From contig JAUMZB010000005.1 of the NCBI GenBank assembly GCA_030528345.1, forward strand, positions 1 through 64,000: a stretch of DNA of 64,000 nucleotides. The letters are read 5' to 3'. This document shows, piece after piece, positions 8,099 through 17,043 of the stretch (the first letter of the stretch is position 1; each line of letters opens with the position of its first letter). The position numbers were made by a program, and so were the translations under genes. A model generated the notes under the pieces. That model had not been told where the DNA came from and ran no database searches. It was given only the letters and a program-made list of their open reading frames with translations. The DNA is from Eikenella sp. GTDB lineage: Bacteria; Pseudomonadota; Gammaproteobacteria; Burkholderiales; Neisseriaceae.

Positions 8099-10531
8099 TT
8101 AGAAAACGTGGCGTTGGAGCAGCTTTTCGTCGTGCTGATCAAGCTGCATGTCGAAATCGTCCACCATGATCACGTCGCGCTTGAGTTTGCGGGCGCGGGT
8201 GACTTGCTCAAACTCGGCTTGGGTAATCAGGCCTTTGTCCAAGGCTTCCTGCAGCTGGGTGGCGGGCGACACGGCGGCAAATTCGCCTTGGCGCGCCAGA
8301 TTGCGCAGTTTTTTCTCCAACGCTTCGCTGGCGATCACCGCTTCGTGGGCGGGCTTGAGCACGCCGATGGCTTCGCTCTCGTCTTGCGGAATATACATGC
8401 CGTGCGCCAGACGCATCAGGGTGTCGTCGCCGCGCATCATCGCTGTGGCCACTTGGCTGCCCAGTTTGTCGCTGGGCGGAGCAATCACGCGGCCGGTGGG
8501 CAGAATCAGCACGCGCAGCAGCCAGGCCAGGGGGCGGGCGGGCAGGTTTTTCAGCACGCCGTCGATGGCGGTTTGTGCGTCGTACAAGGCTTGCTGGGCG
8601 GCATACTGCATCAGCGGCTCGTCGGCTTTTTGGCAGCCTTCTTTTTCAAAGCGTTTCAGCACCGCGCTGCAGATATACAGATTGGAGAGAATATCGCCCA
8701 AACGTGCGGAAATTTTCTCTTTGAACTTGAGGCTGCCGCCCAGGCTGAACATGCTCATGTCGGCCAAGAGGGCGAAGTTGGCGGCCACGCGGTTCATCTG
8801 GCGGTAGTAGGGTGCGGTCACGCCGCCTTTGGGGCTACCTGAAAAACGGCCGTTGGTCAGCCCCAGCCAGAAGCTGCGGAACACATTGGTGAGGATGAAG
8901 TGGCCGTGGGCGCTGAAGGCTTGGTCGAAGGCCGCGGCGTCGTCGGCATAGGCCGCTTTCATCTCTTTCAATACATAGGGATGGCAGCGGATGGCGCCTT
9001 GGCCGAAGATCATCATGCTGCGGGTGAGAATATTGGCGCCTTCCACGGTAATCGCCACCGGAATGGCCTGGTAGGCGTTGGCCAGATAGTTGCGCGGGCC
9101 TTGCACCACCGCTTTGCCGCCGTGAATGTCCATGGCGTCGTTGATGGCTTTGCGGTAGCGCTCGGTGTTGTGGTATTTGAGCAGGGCGGAAATCACGCTC
9201 GGGGTTTCGCCCATGTCCACGCCGGTGAGCGCCAAATCCTGGCTGGCTTCCATTTGGTAGGTGTGGGCGCCGATGCGGGCGAGCGCTTCGTCCACGCCCT
9301 CGAATTTGCCGATGGGCAGGCCGAATTGGTCGCGGATGCGGGCATACAGGCCGGTGGTGTAGCTGGCCACTTTGCCGGCGGCCACCGAGTTGGCGGGCAG
9401 GGAGATGCAGCGGCCCACAGTGAGGCATTCCACCAGCATCTGCCAGCCTTTGCCGGCGTATTCCAAACCGCCGATGATGTAGTCCAGCGGAATGAACACA
9501 TCGCGTCCCCAAGTCGGGCCGTTCATGAATACGGAGCCGGAGGGGAAGTGGCGGCGGCCGATTTCGACGCCGGCAAAATTGGTGGGCACCAGCGCACAGG
9601 TGATGCCGATGTCTTTTTTATCGCCCAACAGGCCGTCGGGGTCGTACATTTTGAAGGCCAGGCCGAGCACGGTGGCCACCGGCGCCAGCGTGATCCAGCG
9701 TTTTTCCCAAGACACGCGGATGCCCAGCACGTCTTTGTGTTCTTCGCCGGTGTGCGGATCCACATAATCGCCGCGGCAGACCACGCCGAAATCGGGGATG
9801 CCGCCGGCATCCGAGCCGGCATGCGGGCTGGTGAGCGCGAAGCAGGGAATATCCACGCCTTTGGCCAGGCGCGGCAGATAGAAGTTTTTCTGCGCTTCGG
9901 TGCCGTAGTGCTGCAACAGTTCGCCCGGGCCCAAGGAGTTGGGCACCATCACGCTCACCGCAGCGCTGCCGCAGCGGGTGCCGATTTTCATCACCACCTT
10001 GGCATGGGCGTAGTTGGAGAATTCCAAACCGCCGTATTGCTTTTTCACAATCATGCCCAAAAAGCCTTGGTCTTTGATGAACTGCCACACTTCGGGCGGC
10101 AGGTCTTTGCGGTTGTGGGTGATGTCCCAGTCGTCGAGCATGCGGCACAGCTCCTCGGTGGGGCCGTCGATAAAGGCCTGCTCTTCGGGTGTGAGTTTGG
10201 GGTCGGGGTAGTTCAGCAGTTTGCGGAAATCGGGCTTGCCGGAAAACAGTTCGCCGTCCCACCACACGGTGCCGGCATTGATGGCCGCCTCTTCGGTTTC
10301 CGACATCGGCGGGGTGACTTTTTTGAAGGTGCCGAACACGCGGTCGGTAAACAGCATGCGGCGCACGCCGGTGAGGCAGAACAGCACCCCCACCACCAGA
10401 GCCGCACCGGCCAGCCACCAGGCACCGCCCAGCAGCGCGCCCAACACGGCGGCGGCGGTCAGCACCCAGCCGTTGGCGCGGAAATAGGCGGCAATACCCA
10501 GCAATACCAGCAACAGTATCAAGCCTGTCAT
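8099..10531 (-). CDS. fadE: acyl-CoA dehydrogenase, long FadE type
   Basis: This FAD enzyme catalyses the first oxidation of acyl-CoA to 2-enoyl-CoA. At 810 residues it matches E. coli FadE (814) rather than the usual 380-residue dehydrogenases. Two hydrophobic N-terminal helices (about 1-60) suggest membrane attachment. The dehydrogenase core includes GSAAVSVMVPNSLGPGELL, CFALTSPHAGSDAGG and the substrate/FAD segment IHGGKAVVQGPRNYLANAYQ. A helical C-terminal domain of FadE type follows. The start has a strong AAGGAGAAA. It carries an internal DUS-like block near 8833. Confidence 0.93.
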   Translation of the reverse strand: MTGLILLLVLLGIAAYFRANGWVLTAAAVLGALLGGAWWLAGAALVVGVLFCLTGVRRMLFTDRVFGTFKKVTPPMSETEEAAINAGTVWWDGELFSGKPDFRKLLNYPDPKLTPEEQAFIDGPTEELCRMLDDWDITHNRKDLPPEVWQFIKDQGFLGMIVKKQYGGLEFSNYAHAKVVMKIGTRCGSAAVSVMVPNSLGPGELLQHYGTEAQKNFYLPRLAKGVDIPCFALTSPHAGSDAGGIPDFGVVCRGDYVDPHTGEEHKDVLGIRVSWEKRWITLAPVATVLGLAFKMYDPDGLLGDKKDIGITCALVPTNFAGVEIGRRHFPSGSVFMNGPTWGRDVFIPLDYIIGGLEYAGKGWQMLVECLTVGRCISLPANSVAAGKVASYTTGLYARIRDQFGLPIGKFEGVDEALARIGAHTYQMEASQDLALTGVDMGETPSVISALLKYHNTERYRKAINDAMDIHGGKAVVQGPRNYLANAYQAIPVAITVEGANILTRSMMIFGQGAIRCHPYVLKEMKAAYADDAAAFDQAFSAHGHFILTNVFRSFWLGLTNGRFSGSPKGGVTAPYYRQMNRVAANFALLADMSMFSLGGSLKFKEKISARLGDILSNLYICSAVLKRFEKEGCQKADEPLMQYAAQQALYDAQTAIDGVLKNLPARPLAWLLRVLILPTGRVIAPPSDKLGSQVATAMMRGDDTLMRLAHGMYIPQDESEAIGVLKPAHEAVIASEALEKKLRNLARQGEFAAVSPATQLQEALDKGLITQAEFEQVTRARKLKRDVIMVDDFDMQLDQHDEKLLQRHVF

Positions 10532-10629
10532 GTGATTTTCTCCTTATTTTGTATGGCAACACGTTTGCGTTTTGTTTTTCAGGTAGCCGGTTGCGGCGGA
10601 TACGCAGCAGGTTGCCTGAAAGATAGGCA

Positions 10630-10659
10630 ACCATACGCTGCAAATCCTAGAGTCGTCAA
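10630..10659 (-). promoter_or_regulatory. possible sigma-70 promoter of fadE
   Basis: On the minus strand TTGACG is followed after 18 bases by TATGGT, about 100 bases upstream of the fadE start. The -35 is good and the -10 is fair. No FadR- or PsrA-type operator was identified. Confidence 0.35.
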
Positions 10660-10770
10660 TCCATAACTTAATGTTTCTATTGAATTTTAAAAGAATAAGC
10701 ACTCTAAATGCCGTCGGCGATGCTTTTCCGCACCGAGGAACGGGAGCGGTTTGCCGGCAATAGGCGGCAA

Positions 10771-10792
10771 AAAAGCGCCGTTCGGCGCTTTT
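10771..10792 (-). terminator. rho-independent terminator of the YfcH-like gene
   Basis: AAAAGCGCCG, a two-base loop and CGGCGCTTTT form a strong stem. On the minus strand it is followed by a T run. It lies 56 bases past the stop of the epimerase gene. Confidence 0.75.
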
Positions 10793-10847
10793 GACGGCCG
10801 GCTCCGCCGTTGCGGGAGTAGCGGTGCCCGAACAGGCGGTTTGTTTT

Positions 10848-11786
10848 TTATTGAACGTTCAGCAAATCTGCCAAAGCCTGCGGCAGCTCGGGAAAGCGGA
10901 AGCGGTAGCCGTCGGCCAGCAAAGCTTGGGGAACGGCAAACTGGCCTTCCAGCACCAAATCGGCCTGCTCGCCCATCAGGCCGCGCATCACGGCGGCGGG
11001 CACGCCGAACAGCAGCGGACGGTGCAGGGCGCGGGCGGCGGTGCGGACGAAATCGGCTTGGGTGGTGATTTGCGGCGCGGTGAAGTTGTATACCGCCCGG
11101 CGGCGCGCCGGCGGCAGGCGGTAGAGAAAACGGATGCCGTGCGCCACATCGTCGATGTGGATCCAAGGCAGGGGCTGTTCGCCGCCGCCGATTTTGCCCA
11201 CGCACCAAGCCACGGGCTTTAACAACCGGGGCAGGATGCCGCCGTCGCGGGCCAGCACCACGCCGAAGCGGCAAATCACCAAAGGCACGCCGCCCGCCTG
11301 CGCCGCTGTTTGTGCCGCCGCTTCCCATTGCTGGCACAGTTGCGAGGCAAAAACCGCTTGCGGCGGGGCGCTTTCGGTGCAGTGCGGCCAGCCGTCTGCG
11401 CGGCCGTTGCCGTAATAGCCGACGGCGGAGGCCTGCACCACCAGTTTGGGGCGGTTGCCGGCCGTGCGCTGTTGCAGCCATTCGCCCAGCACACGGGTGG
11501 CTTGCAGGCGGCTGTTCAGCAAGGCTTGCTTGCGCTGCGGCGTCCATTTGCCTTCGCCGATGGAGGCGCCGGCCAGATTGACCACCAGGTCGATGGGCAT
11601 GTCGGCATACAGATGGTTGAGGGAGGCGACGTATTCGTATCGGCCCCCCAAATCTTGGCGTGCGCGGTTGGGATCACGGCTGACGATGAGCACGCGCCAA
11701 CTGTCTTGGCGGAAGGCGGCGGCCAAGTGGCGGCCGATTAAGCCGCTGCCGCCGATTAACACGAGGGTGGGGGATTGGTTCGTCAT
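10848..11786 (-). CDS. TIGR01777-type NAD-dependent epimerase (YfcH-like)
   Basis: This 312-residue extended short-chain dehydrogenase has the N-terminal nucleotide-binding motif LVLIGGSGLIGRHLA. Further family blocks are VNLAGASIGEGKW, QASAVGYYGNG, LPWIHIDDVAHGI and a C-terminal hydrophobic helix region PLLFGVPAAVMRGLMGEQA. Its substrate is unknown, and in bacteria related proteins are annotated as YfcH or SulA-like. The start at 11786 (MTNQSPTLVL) is inferred from the family beginning; the longer frame to 11849 adds only low-complexity residues. Confidence 0.82.
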   Translation of the reverse strand: MTNQSPTLVLIGGSGLIGRHLAAAFRQDSWRVLIVSRDPNRARQDLGGRYEYVASLNHLYADMPIDLVVNLAGASIGEGKWTPQRKQALLNSRLQATRVLGEWLQQRTAGNRPKLVVQASAVGYYGNGRADGWPHCTESAPPQAVFASQLCQQWEAAAQTAAQAGGVPLVICRFGVVLARDGGILPRLLKPVAWCVGKIGGGEQPLPWIHIDDVAHGIRFLYRLPPARRRAVYNFTAPQITTQADFVRTAARALHRPLLFGVPAAVMRGLMGEQADLVLEGQFAVPQALLADGYRFRFPELPQALADLLNVQ

Positions 11787-11917
11787 GGCTGTCTGTTTTC
11801 TGTGGTGCTGCTTTGGTGGCGGGTGGGTTTCAGGTAGCCTGTTGGGCAACAGTCTGTTCTGATGGCGGCTACCTGAAAGGGCTGGCGGCCGATTGCGGCC
11901 GCCCGATTTTGCCTGTA

Positions 11918-12676
11918 TTAGGGATAGCGGCGCAATTCTTCGCGCAAGGCCCGCAGGCCGCTGCGCCGCTCGTTGACGGTTTGGCTCAGGCGGCGGATGC
12001 GCTCGGCATGGCGGCTCAGGCGGGCGGCGGCCAGCTCGCTTTCTTCGCGGGCGAGGGCGCGTTCTTCGCGGCGGATGTCGCGTTCAACCAGCTCGCGGCG
12101 GCTGGGCGGTTTGGGTGGCGGCACATAGCGCGGCGGCGGGCGGCGGATGCTGGCGCTGACGGCAGTTTGCGCGGCAGCGGCCTGCTGTTGGCGCAAAATC
12201 ACCTGCATACTGGGCAAAACCTGCACATCGCCGGCTTCCGCCTTGGCCTCTGCGGCCTGCCAGATTTTGGCCAGCTCTTGATCGGCGGCGGCAACCGGCG
12301 TGGTGTCGATTTGGGCGCCATTCATCTGCGAAGCTTGGCAGCGGCCTTGCGGCTGCGAAACAAACACGGCTTTGCCGTCGGGCGTTTGGCAGATGTAGGC
12401 GCGCGGCGTGTCGGTTTGGCCGGCGGGTTGGGCCGGTGCGGCAGGTTCGGACGCCTTGGTTTCCTCTGCGCCCAGACGGACGGTTTCTTCGCGGCCGAAA
12501 AGCCGGCAGCGGCCTTGCGGCACGGCGGTGCGCACGGTGCGGCCGTCTTCGGTTTGGCAGACGTACATCACATCGGGCGGCGCGGCAGGGGGCGCGGTTT
12601 CGGCCGCGGTGTGTTGTGCCCGCAGAAGCGGGACGCAGAACAGCAGGCCGAGGGCAAAAATACGGGGGGCAAACAT
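11918..12676 (-). CDS. secreted protein with two DUF4124-like repeats and a coiled-coil tail
   Basis: This 252-residue protein has a signal peptide of about 20 residues. Two related modules follow: MYVCQTEDGRTVRTAVPQGR at about 37-60 and YICQTPDGKAVFVSQPQGRC at about 93-112, each of the form Y-x-CQTxDG with a second Cys. This resembles DUF4124-type domains. The C-terminal 90 residues are proline-rich, then charged and helical (about 188-245), probably a coiled coil. It is exported to the periplasm. Its function is not known. Confidence 0.65.
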   Translation of the reverse strand: MFAPRIFALGLLFCVPLLRAQHTAAETAPPAAPPDVMYVCQTEDGRTVRTAVPQGRCRLFGREETVRLGAEETKASEPAAPAQPAGQTDTPRAYICQTPDGKAVFVSQPQGRCQASQMNGAQIDTTPVAAADQELAKIWQAAEAKAEAGDVQVLPSMQVILRQQQAAAAQTAVSASIRRPPPRYVPPPKPPSRRELVERDIRREERALAREESELAAARLSRHAERIRRLSQTVNERRSGLRALREELRRYP

Positions 12677-12761
12677 GAGGCCGTGCGGGAGTGAAAGGGA
12701 AGGCTTATTGTAGCAGGCGGCCGGTTAGGAAGTGTTGGCATCAGGTTGCCGGGTATGAAGA

Positions 12762-12789
12762 AAGGCTACCTGAAGGTTCAGGTAGCCTT
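12762..12789. terminator. tight inverted DUS pair after zipA
   Basis: AAGGCTACCTGAA and TTCAGGTAGCCTT are separated by only two bases, giving a 13-bp stem just past the zipA stop. Confidence 0.75.
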
Positions 12790-12814
12790 GATTGCTTTGG
12801 GGAGGGACGGTTGG

Positions 12815-14095
12815 TTAGGAGAACAGGCGTTGCGCCAATTCGCCGCCGGGCTCGATGCCCACCTGTTTCATTTCGTCTTGGCGTTCCACCACGTAGCGGC
12901 GTACTTCTTTCAGCCATTGGGTGGACAGCTCTTCCAGTTTGTCGTTCACCAAGTCCAGGCCGAGCATGCTGGAGAGTTTGACCGCGATGTCCATAAAGCG
13001 GTTGAAGTTTTTTTCGCCGTCGGGGATATGAGGTGCGTCGAACAGCATGCTGAAGCCGCGGTAGTTTTGCGAGGAAAGCAGGGCGGAGGTGAAGGCGCTG
13101 TTGTCGAGGGTGGAGATGGCAAACAGGGGCTCGCCTTGGGGGTTGTTGAGGTAGAACATGCCGTCGTGCGAGAGTTCGAAGCCTTGGCGCTCGACGGCAT
13201 GGCGCAGTTCCACGCCGCTGATGTTGTTGCGCGACACCAGATGGATGGCGATGGTTTGGTCGACGCGGGCGCACAAATCGTCCAGCGGGCGGGCGACGCC
13301 GAGAAATGTGTCGATGTCGGTGAGCAGCAGGCCGCCGTCCATTTTTTCGGCAAAGGCATTGGCCTGCTCGCCGAACTGCTCCAATTCGGCAATGCTGGCC
13401 AAACCGTTGCGGCTGATGGCCTGCAGGCCGATAACAAAGCCTTGGTAATACACGCTGGGAATGGGCTCGGCGATTTGGAAGCGGTCGTCCATGGTGCAGC
13501 CGGCAATGCGGAAGCGGCGGCTGCTGGAGAGGCGCGGCATGGCGTGCAGTTCTTGCGGCTCTTTGAGGGCGATGTAGGCCAGGTAGTCGAAGCGGCCGTC
13601 AAACCACGGCAGTTCCTGTTTGGCCAGGTCGTGCAGGTCGAGCAGCAGTTTTTGCTTGGCGGCGGATTGGGTTTGGGAGGGTTCGGCCACCGGCACTTTT
13701 TTGAAGGAGAAGGCGGGGGGGGCGGCTGAGGGCGCGGTTTGCAAGACCGGCTCGGCCGGGGCGGAGGGGCGCTCAGGGGTTTGGGGCGGCAATACGGCGT
13801 CGTCAGCGGCCGCGTCTGCTTCGGATATGGCGGTTTGGCGGGCGAAAGGGGGTTTCAGCCGAGCCGGTTCGGCCGCTTGGCCGGCATCCGTTTCGTCCGC
13901 AACAGGGGAGGCGGCGTTTTTGCCGTCGCGCACGGAATGGGTGCGGCTTTCGAGCAGGGCGTCTTTATCGGCATGGCCGAACTGGGCGCGCACGGCGTCG
14001 CGGTATTTTTTTTCCTGGTAGGTGTTGTACAGCAGCACGCCGAAAATCGGCGCGAAAATCAAAATGGCGATGAGGAGTAAGGTGTTCTGGCTCAT
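12815..14095 (-). CDS. zipA: cell division protein ZipA
   Basis: ZipA is a membrane anchor of the FtsZ ring. The 426-residue protein starts with an N-terminal transmembrane helix (TLLLIAILIFAPIFGVLLYN). A charged segment and a long proline/alanine-rich linker (about 70-190) follow. The C-terminal FtsZ-binding domain covers about the last 200 residues, with MFYLNNPQGEPLFAISTLDN, FSMLFDAPHIPDGEKNFNRF and LDLVNDKLEEL. A C8 run in the linker (13715-13722, read as G8 on the plus strand) is a possible slippage site. Downstream is a DUS-pair terminator. Confidence 0.88.
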   Translation of the reverse strand: MSQNTLLLIAILIFAPIFGVLLYNTYQEKKYRDAVRAQFGHADKDALLESRTHSVRDGKNAASPVADETDAGQAAEPARLKPPFARQTAISEADAAADDAVLPPQTPERPSAPAEPVLQTAPSAAPPAFSFKKVPVAEPSQTQSAAKQKLLLDLHDLAKQELPWFDGRFDYLAYIALKEPQELHAMPRLSSSRRFRIAGCTMDDRFQIAEPIPSVYYQGFVIGLQAISRNGLASIAELEQFGEQANAFAEKMDGGLLLTDIDTFLGVARPLDDLCARVDQTIAIHLVSRNNISGVELRHAVERQGFELSHDGMFYLNNPQGEPLFAISTLDNSAFTSALLSSQNYRGFSMLFDAPHIPDGEKNFNRFMDIAVKLSSMLGLDLVNDKLEELSTQWLKEVRRYVVERQDEMKQVGIEPGGELAQRLFS

Positions 14096-14229
14096 GGGCG
14101 GTTCCGATGGTGTAGGCAGTCCGTCTTTGCGGGCGGATTATAACCAAAATCGGCGCAGGGGGTTGCCGCTGATTGGCGGGGGGCGGGATGCAGCGCGTAA
14201 AAATCTGTAGCCGCCGCACGGAGCGGCTT

Positions 14230-14799
14230 TCAGGTAGCCCTGGCGAACACTTCTTCCGCCACCGGCAGGCCGGCGGCTTGCAGGAGGGTCCAGTCGAAAA
14301 AATGGCCGGGGTCGCTTTTGCGGCCGGGGGCGATGTGTTGGTGGCCGATGACGGCTGCAATCGGGTAGGTGCGGACGAGGCTGTGCAGCAGCGGGAGCAG
14401 GGCGGCGTATTGGGCTTCGGCGAAGGGTTCGAAATCGCAGCCTTCCAATTCGATGCCTATGGAAAAGGCGTTGCAGGCCGGGCGGCCGCGGAAGGCGGAG
14501 ACGCCGGCGTGGTAGGCGGCATCATCGCAGGAGACAAATTGTACGGTGCGCCCGTTGCGCTCAATCAGAAAATGGCTGGATACGCGCAGTTGGGCGAGCC
14601 GGGAGAAAAAGGGATGGGCATCGGGATCGATGCGGTTGGTAAACAGCGTTTCGACGGCAGCACCGCCGTATTCGAACGGCGGCAGGGAAATATTGTGCAG
14701 CACCACCAGGGAAACCGTTTCGCCTTCGGGGCGCGGGGCACAGTTGGGGGAGTGCTGTTGGACGGCCTGCTGCCAGCGGCCGCGTTGCCAATCGTTCAT
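14230..14799 (-). CDS. ampD: 1,6-anhydro-N-acetylmuramyl-L-alanine amidase
   Basis: AmpD is a cytoplasmic zinc amidase that removes the peptide from recycled anhydromuropeptides. The 189-residue protein shows VVLHNISLPP, FLIERNGRTVQFVSCDDAAYHAG, FSIGIELEG and the C-terminal AVIGHQHIAPGRKSDPGHFFDW. These contain the Zn-ligand histidines and the Asp/Lys region of the amidase_2 fold. The start at 14799 (MNDWQRGRWQ) matches the family. The longer frame to 14988 is rejected because it adds 63 unrelated residues, and AAGGAA precedes the chosen start. Confidence 0.9.
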   Translation of the reverse strand: MNDWQRGRWQQAVQQHSPNCAPRPEGETVSLVVLHNISLPPFEYGGAAVETLFTNRIDPDAHPFFSRLAQLRVSSHFLIERNGRTVQFVSCDDAAYHAGVSAFRGRPACNAFSIGIELEGCDFEPFAEAQYAALLPLLHSLVRTYPIAAVIGHQHIAPGRKSDPGHFFDWTLLQAAGLPVAEEVFARAT

Positions 14800-14890
14800 C
14801 GGCGGATTCCTTCGGGCGGGGACAATGGCGGGATTATAGCGCCAAAACGGAACGGCTCCGGGTTGCCGCCCGATGGCCTCGGATGCAAAA

Positions 14891-14920
14891 CAGGCTGCCT
14901 GAAATCGCTCAGGCAGCCTG
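14891..14920. terminator. inverted DUS pair (AGGCTGCCTGAA dialect)
   Basis: CAGGCTGCCTGA faces TCAGGCAGCCTG with a short loop, just past the stop of the 15499-14942 gene on the minus strand. Confidence 0.7.
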
Positions 14921-14941
14921 TGGGGCGGGAGTGCGGGCAGA

Positions 14942-15499
14942 TTATTTGTTGCACACGCTTTCCAAAGCGGCGGGCACGTCGCCGGCACACACCCATGCCA
15001 GTTGGCCGTTGTGCTGCATCGGCAGCAGCACCATGGGGTGTTCGGGGTTGCTGTTCACATGCACGGCGGAAATGGTGCCTTGGTTGATGTGTACGCTTTG
15101 CCAGTGCTGTTTTTCCGCGGCCGACAGTTTGAACGGCTCGGTGATGTCGGTCAGGGTTTTGCCTTCTTTGAAGCGCATGTTTACCATCATTTTGGCGGTG
15201 TTGAGCGTTTCGGCGGCGGCCGGGTCGGCTTCGATCACGAGGGCGGGTTCGGCCGGTGCTGTCGGAGCGGCAGAAGCTGTGGCGGGTGTTGCCGACGCTG
15301 CTGTTGGTGCTTCGGCCAAGCCGGCGGCGGCTTTGAGTTCGTCCAATGCTTGCGGATTCAGATAGAGGAAGGCGCCGCCGCCGAGCAGCGCCAGCACGAG
15401 CAGCAGGCCGAGGATGCGGCCGGCACTGCCGGAGCCGCCTGATTTTTTTCTGGCAGGACGGGTTGTTTTTTTGCGGGAAGATGTTTTTAAACGAGCCAT
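14942..15499 (-). CDS. single-TM periplasmic protein, unknown function
   Basis: This protein of about 185 residues starts at MARLKTSSRK, or seven residues earlier at 15520. It has a very basic N-terminus and one transmembrane helix (about residues 27-46, GRILGLLLVLALLGGGAFLY). An Ala/Thr/Pro-rich linker follows, then a folded C-terminal domain of about 100 residues with two cysteines (AWVCAG and ESVCNK) that could form a disulfide. I do not recognise the family. An AT-rich stretch upstream (15520-15680) could hold its promoter. Confidence 0.6.
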   Translation of the reverse strand: MARLKTSSRKKTTRPARKKSGGSGSAGRILGLLLVLALLGGGAFLYLNPQALDELKAAAGLAEAPTAASATPATASAAPTAPAEPALVIEADPAAAETLNTAKMMVNMRFKEGKTLTDITEPFKLSAAEKQHWQSVHINQGTISAVHVNSNPEHPMVLLPMQHNGQLAWVCAGDVPAALESVCNK

Positions 15500-15777
15500 T
15501 ATTGCAATAAACCTTTTCAAAATGCTTTCAGTTGGGCAGAAGATGGCGAAAGCAAGATTTGTGCCAATTTGAGCTTTGCTGAAGATTTAATTTAAATCAG
15601 ACAGATCAATGGCTTGTCGGTACAAAACTTGAACCGGCGGCTAAACATAAATTAACCATAATTGGCAGAACTTTTGCAAAATGGGCGTTTGCTGATGCGG
15701 GCGGCAAAATGCGGGCAGGCTGCCCGAAAACGGGTTTCAGGCAGCCTGCGGCGGCGGGATGTGCGGCCGGACGGTGT

Positions 15778-16398
15778 TCAGAGACCGAACGGGGCGGCGT
15801 CGCCGGCGCCTTGGCGGATCAGCTCGGTGCCGTCGGTCATGTCGATCACGGTGGTGGGTTCGGTGCCGCACCAGCCGCCGTCAATCACCAAGTCCACGCT
15901 GTGTTCGAGGCGGTCGCGGATTTCGTAGGGGTCAGTGAGGGGTTCGCCGTCTTCGGGCAGCATCAGGGTGCAGGAGAGCATGGGTTCGCCCAGTTCGGCC
16001 AGCAGTGCCAGGGCGATGCGGTTGTCGGGCACGCGCAGGCCGATGGTTTTGCGTTTCGGGTGCAGGGTGCGGTTGGGCACTTCTTTGGTGGCGGGCAGGA
16101 TGAAGGTGTAGGCGCCGGGGGTGGCGGCTTTGAGTTGGCGGAACCGGCTGTTGTCCACTTTGGCGTAAGTGCCCAGTTCGGAGAGGTCGGCACACATCAG
16201 GGTGAGGTGGTGGCGCAGGTCGATTTGGCGGATGGCGAGGATGCGTTCCATGGCGGCTTTGTCGCCCAGATGGCAGCCCAGCGCGTAGCAGGAATCGGTG
16301 GGGTAAACGATGACGCCGCCTTGGCGCACGATGTCGGCGGCCTGTTTGACCAGCCGTTCTTGGGGGTTGTCGGGGTGGATTGCGAAAAATTGGGCCAT
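15778..16398 (-). CDS. yciO: Sua5/YciO/YrdC-family protein (YciO type)
   Basis: This 206-residue YrdC-fold protein binds nucleotides and RNA. Relatives make threonylcarbamoyl-AMP for tRNA t6A. Characteristic motifs are GGVIVYPTDSCYALGCHL near the start, KRKTIGLRVPDN, and the C-terminal STVIDMT-like block PTTVIDMTDGTELIRQGAGD. Length and motifs place it with YciO rather than TsaC. The exact role of YciO is not settled. It is in the same direction as mdaB and parA. Confidence 0.82.
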   Translation of the reverse strand: MAQFFAIHPDNPQERLVKQAADIVRQGGVIVYPTDSCYALGCHLGDKAAMERILAIRQIDLRHHLTLMCADLSELGTYAKVDNSRFRQLKAATPGAYTFILPATKEVPNRTLHPKRKTIGLRVPDNRIALALLAELGEPMLSCTLMLPEDGEPLTDPYEIRDRLEHSVDLVIDGGWCGTEPTTVIDMTDGTELIRQGAGDAAPFGL

Positions 16399-16446
16399 GT
16401 TTTTTTTGAAGGTTGGGGTAGGTGGTTGTGCGGCTACCTGAAAGTT

Positions 16447-17043
16447 TCAGGCAGGCGTTTGGGCGGAGCCGAATACTTGTTGCAGATGGCGGCGGTAGTC
16501 GGCCAGATAACGGGGCACGTCGGGGGCTTTCATCACGTCGTGAACAATAAAGGTGGGCAGCGGGGAGAGGCCGAGGAATTGCTGGGCTTTGTGAAAATGC
16601 AGATACACGCCGTCGGCACCGATGCCGCCGAAAAATTCCTGCGGGTCGTCGAAAGCGGCGGCAGGGGCGTTCCAGGTGAGCGAGAGCATGTGCCGTTTGC
16701 CGTGCAAGAGGCCGCCGGTGCCGTAGTTTTTCTGCGGCACCTCGCTGTTGCGGCCGTCGTTGGCAAACAGACGGCCGCGGCCGGCGGTGAACACTTCGTC
16801 GATGTAGCGTTTCACCATCCACGGCTCGCCCATCCACCAGCCGGGCATTTGGTAGATCACCGCGTCCAGCCAAAGAAAGTTTTCCACTTCGGCCTCGGTG
16901 TCGTAGCCTTGGTCGATATGGGTTTCGCGCAGGGTGTGGCCGAGAGCGGCCAGCACGGTTTTGGCTTCGTCGTGCAGGGTGCGGCTGAGGCGGCCTTGGG
17001 CGGCGCCAAAGGCTTTGCCGCCGTTAATAAGCAGAATATTCAT
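16447..17043 (-). CDS. mdaB: NAD(P)H:quinone oxidoreductase, MdaB-like
   Basis: This 198-residue flavodoxin-fold protein contains LLINGGKAFG at the N-terminus, the MdaB block DAVIYQMPGWWMGEPWMVKRYIDEVF and LSLTWNAPAAAFDDPQEFF. MdaB enzymes reduce quinones by two electrons using FAD and NADPH, limiting redox cycling. Its ATG overlaps the parA stop (ATGA at 17040-17043), so translation is probably coupled to parA. This position is often held by parB in other bacteria. Confidence 0.87.
   Translation of the reverse strand: MNILLINGGKAFGAAQGRLSRTLHDEAKTVLAALGHTLRETHIDQGYDTEAEVENFLWLDAVIYQMPGWWMGEPWMVKRYIDEVFTAGRGRLFANDGRNSEVPQKNYGTGGLLHGKRHMLSLTWNAPAAAFDDPQEFFGGIGADGVYLHFHKAQQFLGLSPLPTFIVHDVMKAPDVPRYLADYRRHLQQVFGSAQTPA

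Larger units (their letters stand above)
10532..10847. other. fadE leader and intergenic region
   Basis: This 316-base gap has no supportable gene. It holds an imperfect DUS pair near 10580-10620, a possible fadE promoter at 10630-10659 and the terminator of the neighbouring epimerase gene at 10771-10792. The AT-rich part lies around 10665-10705. Confidence 0.6.
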
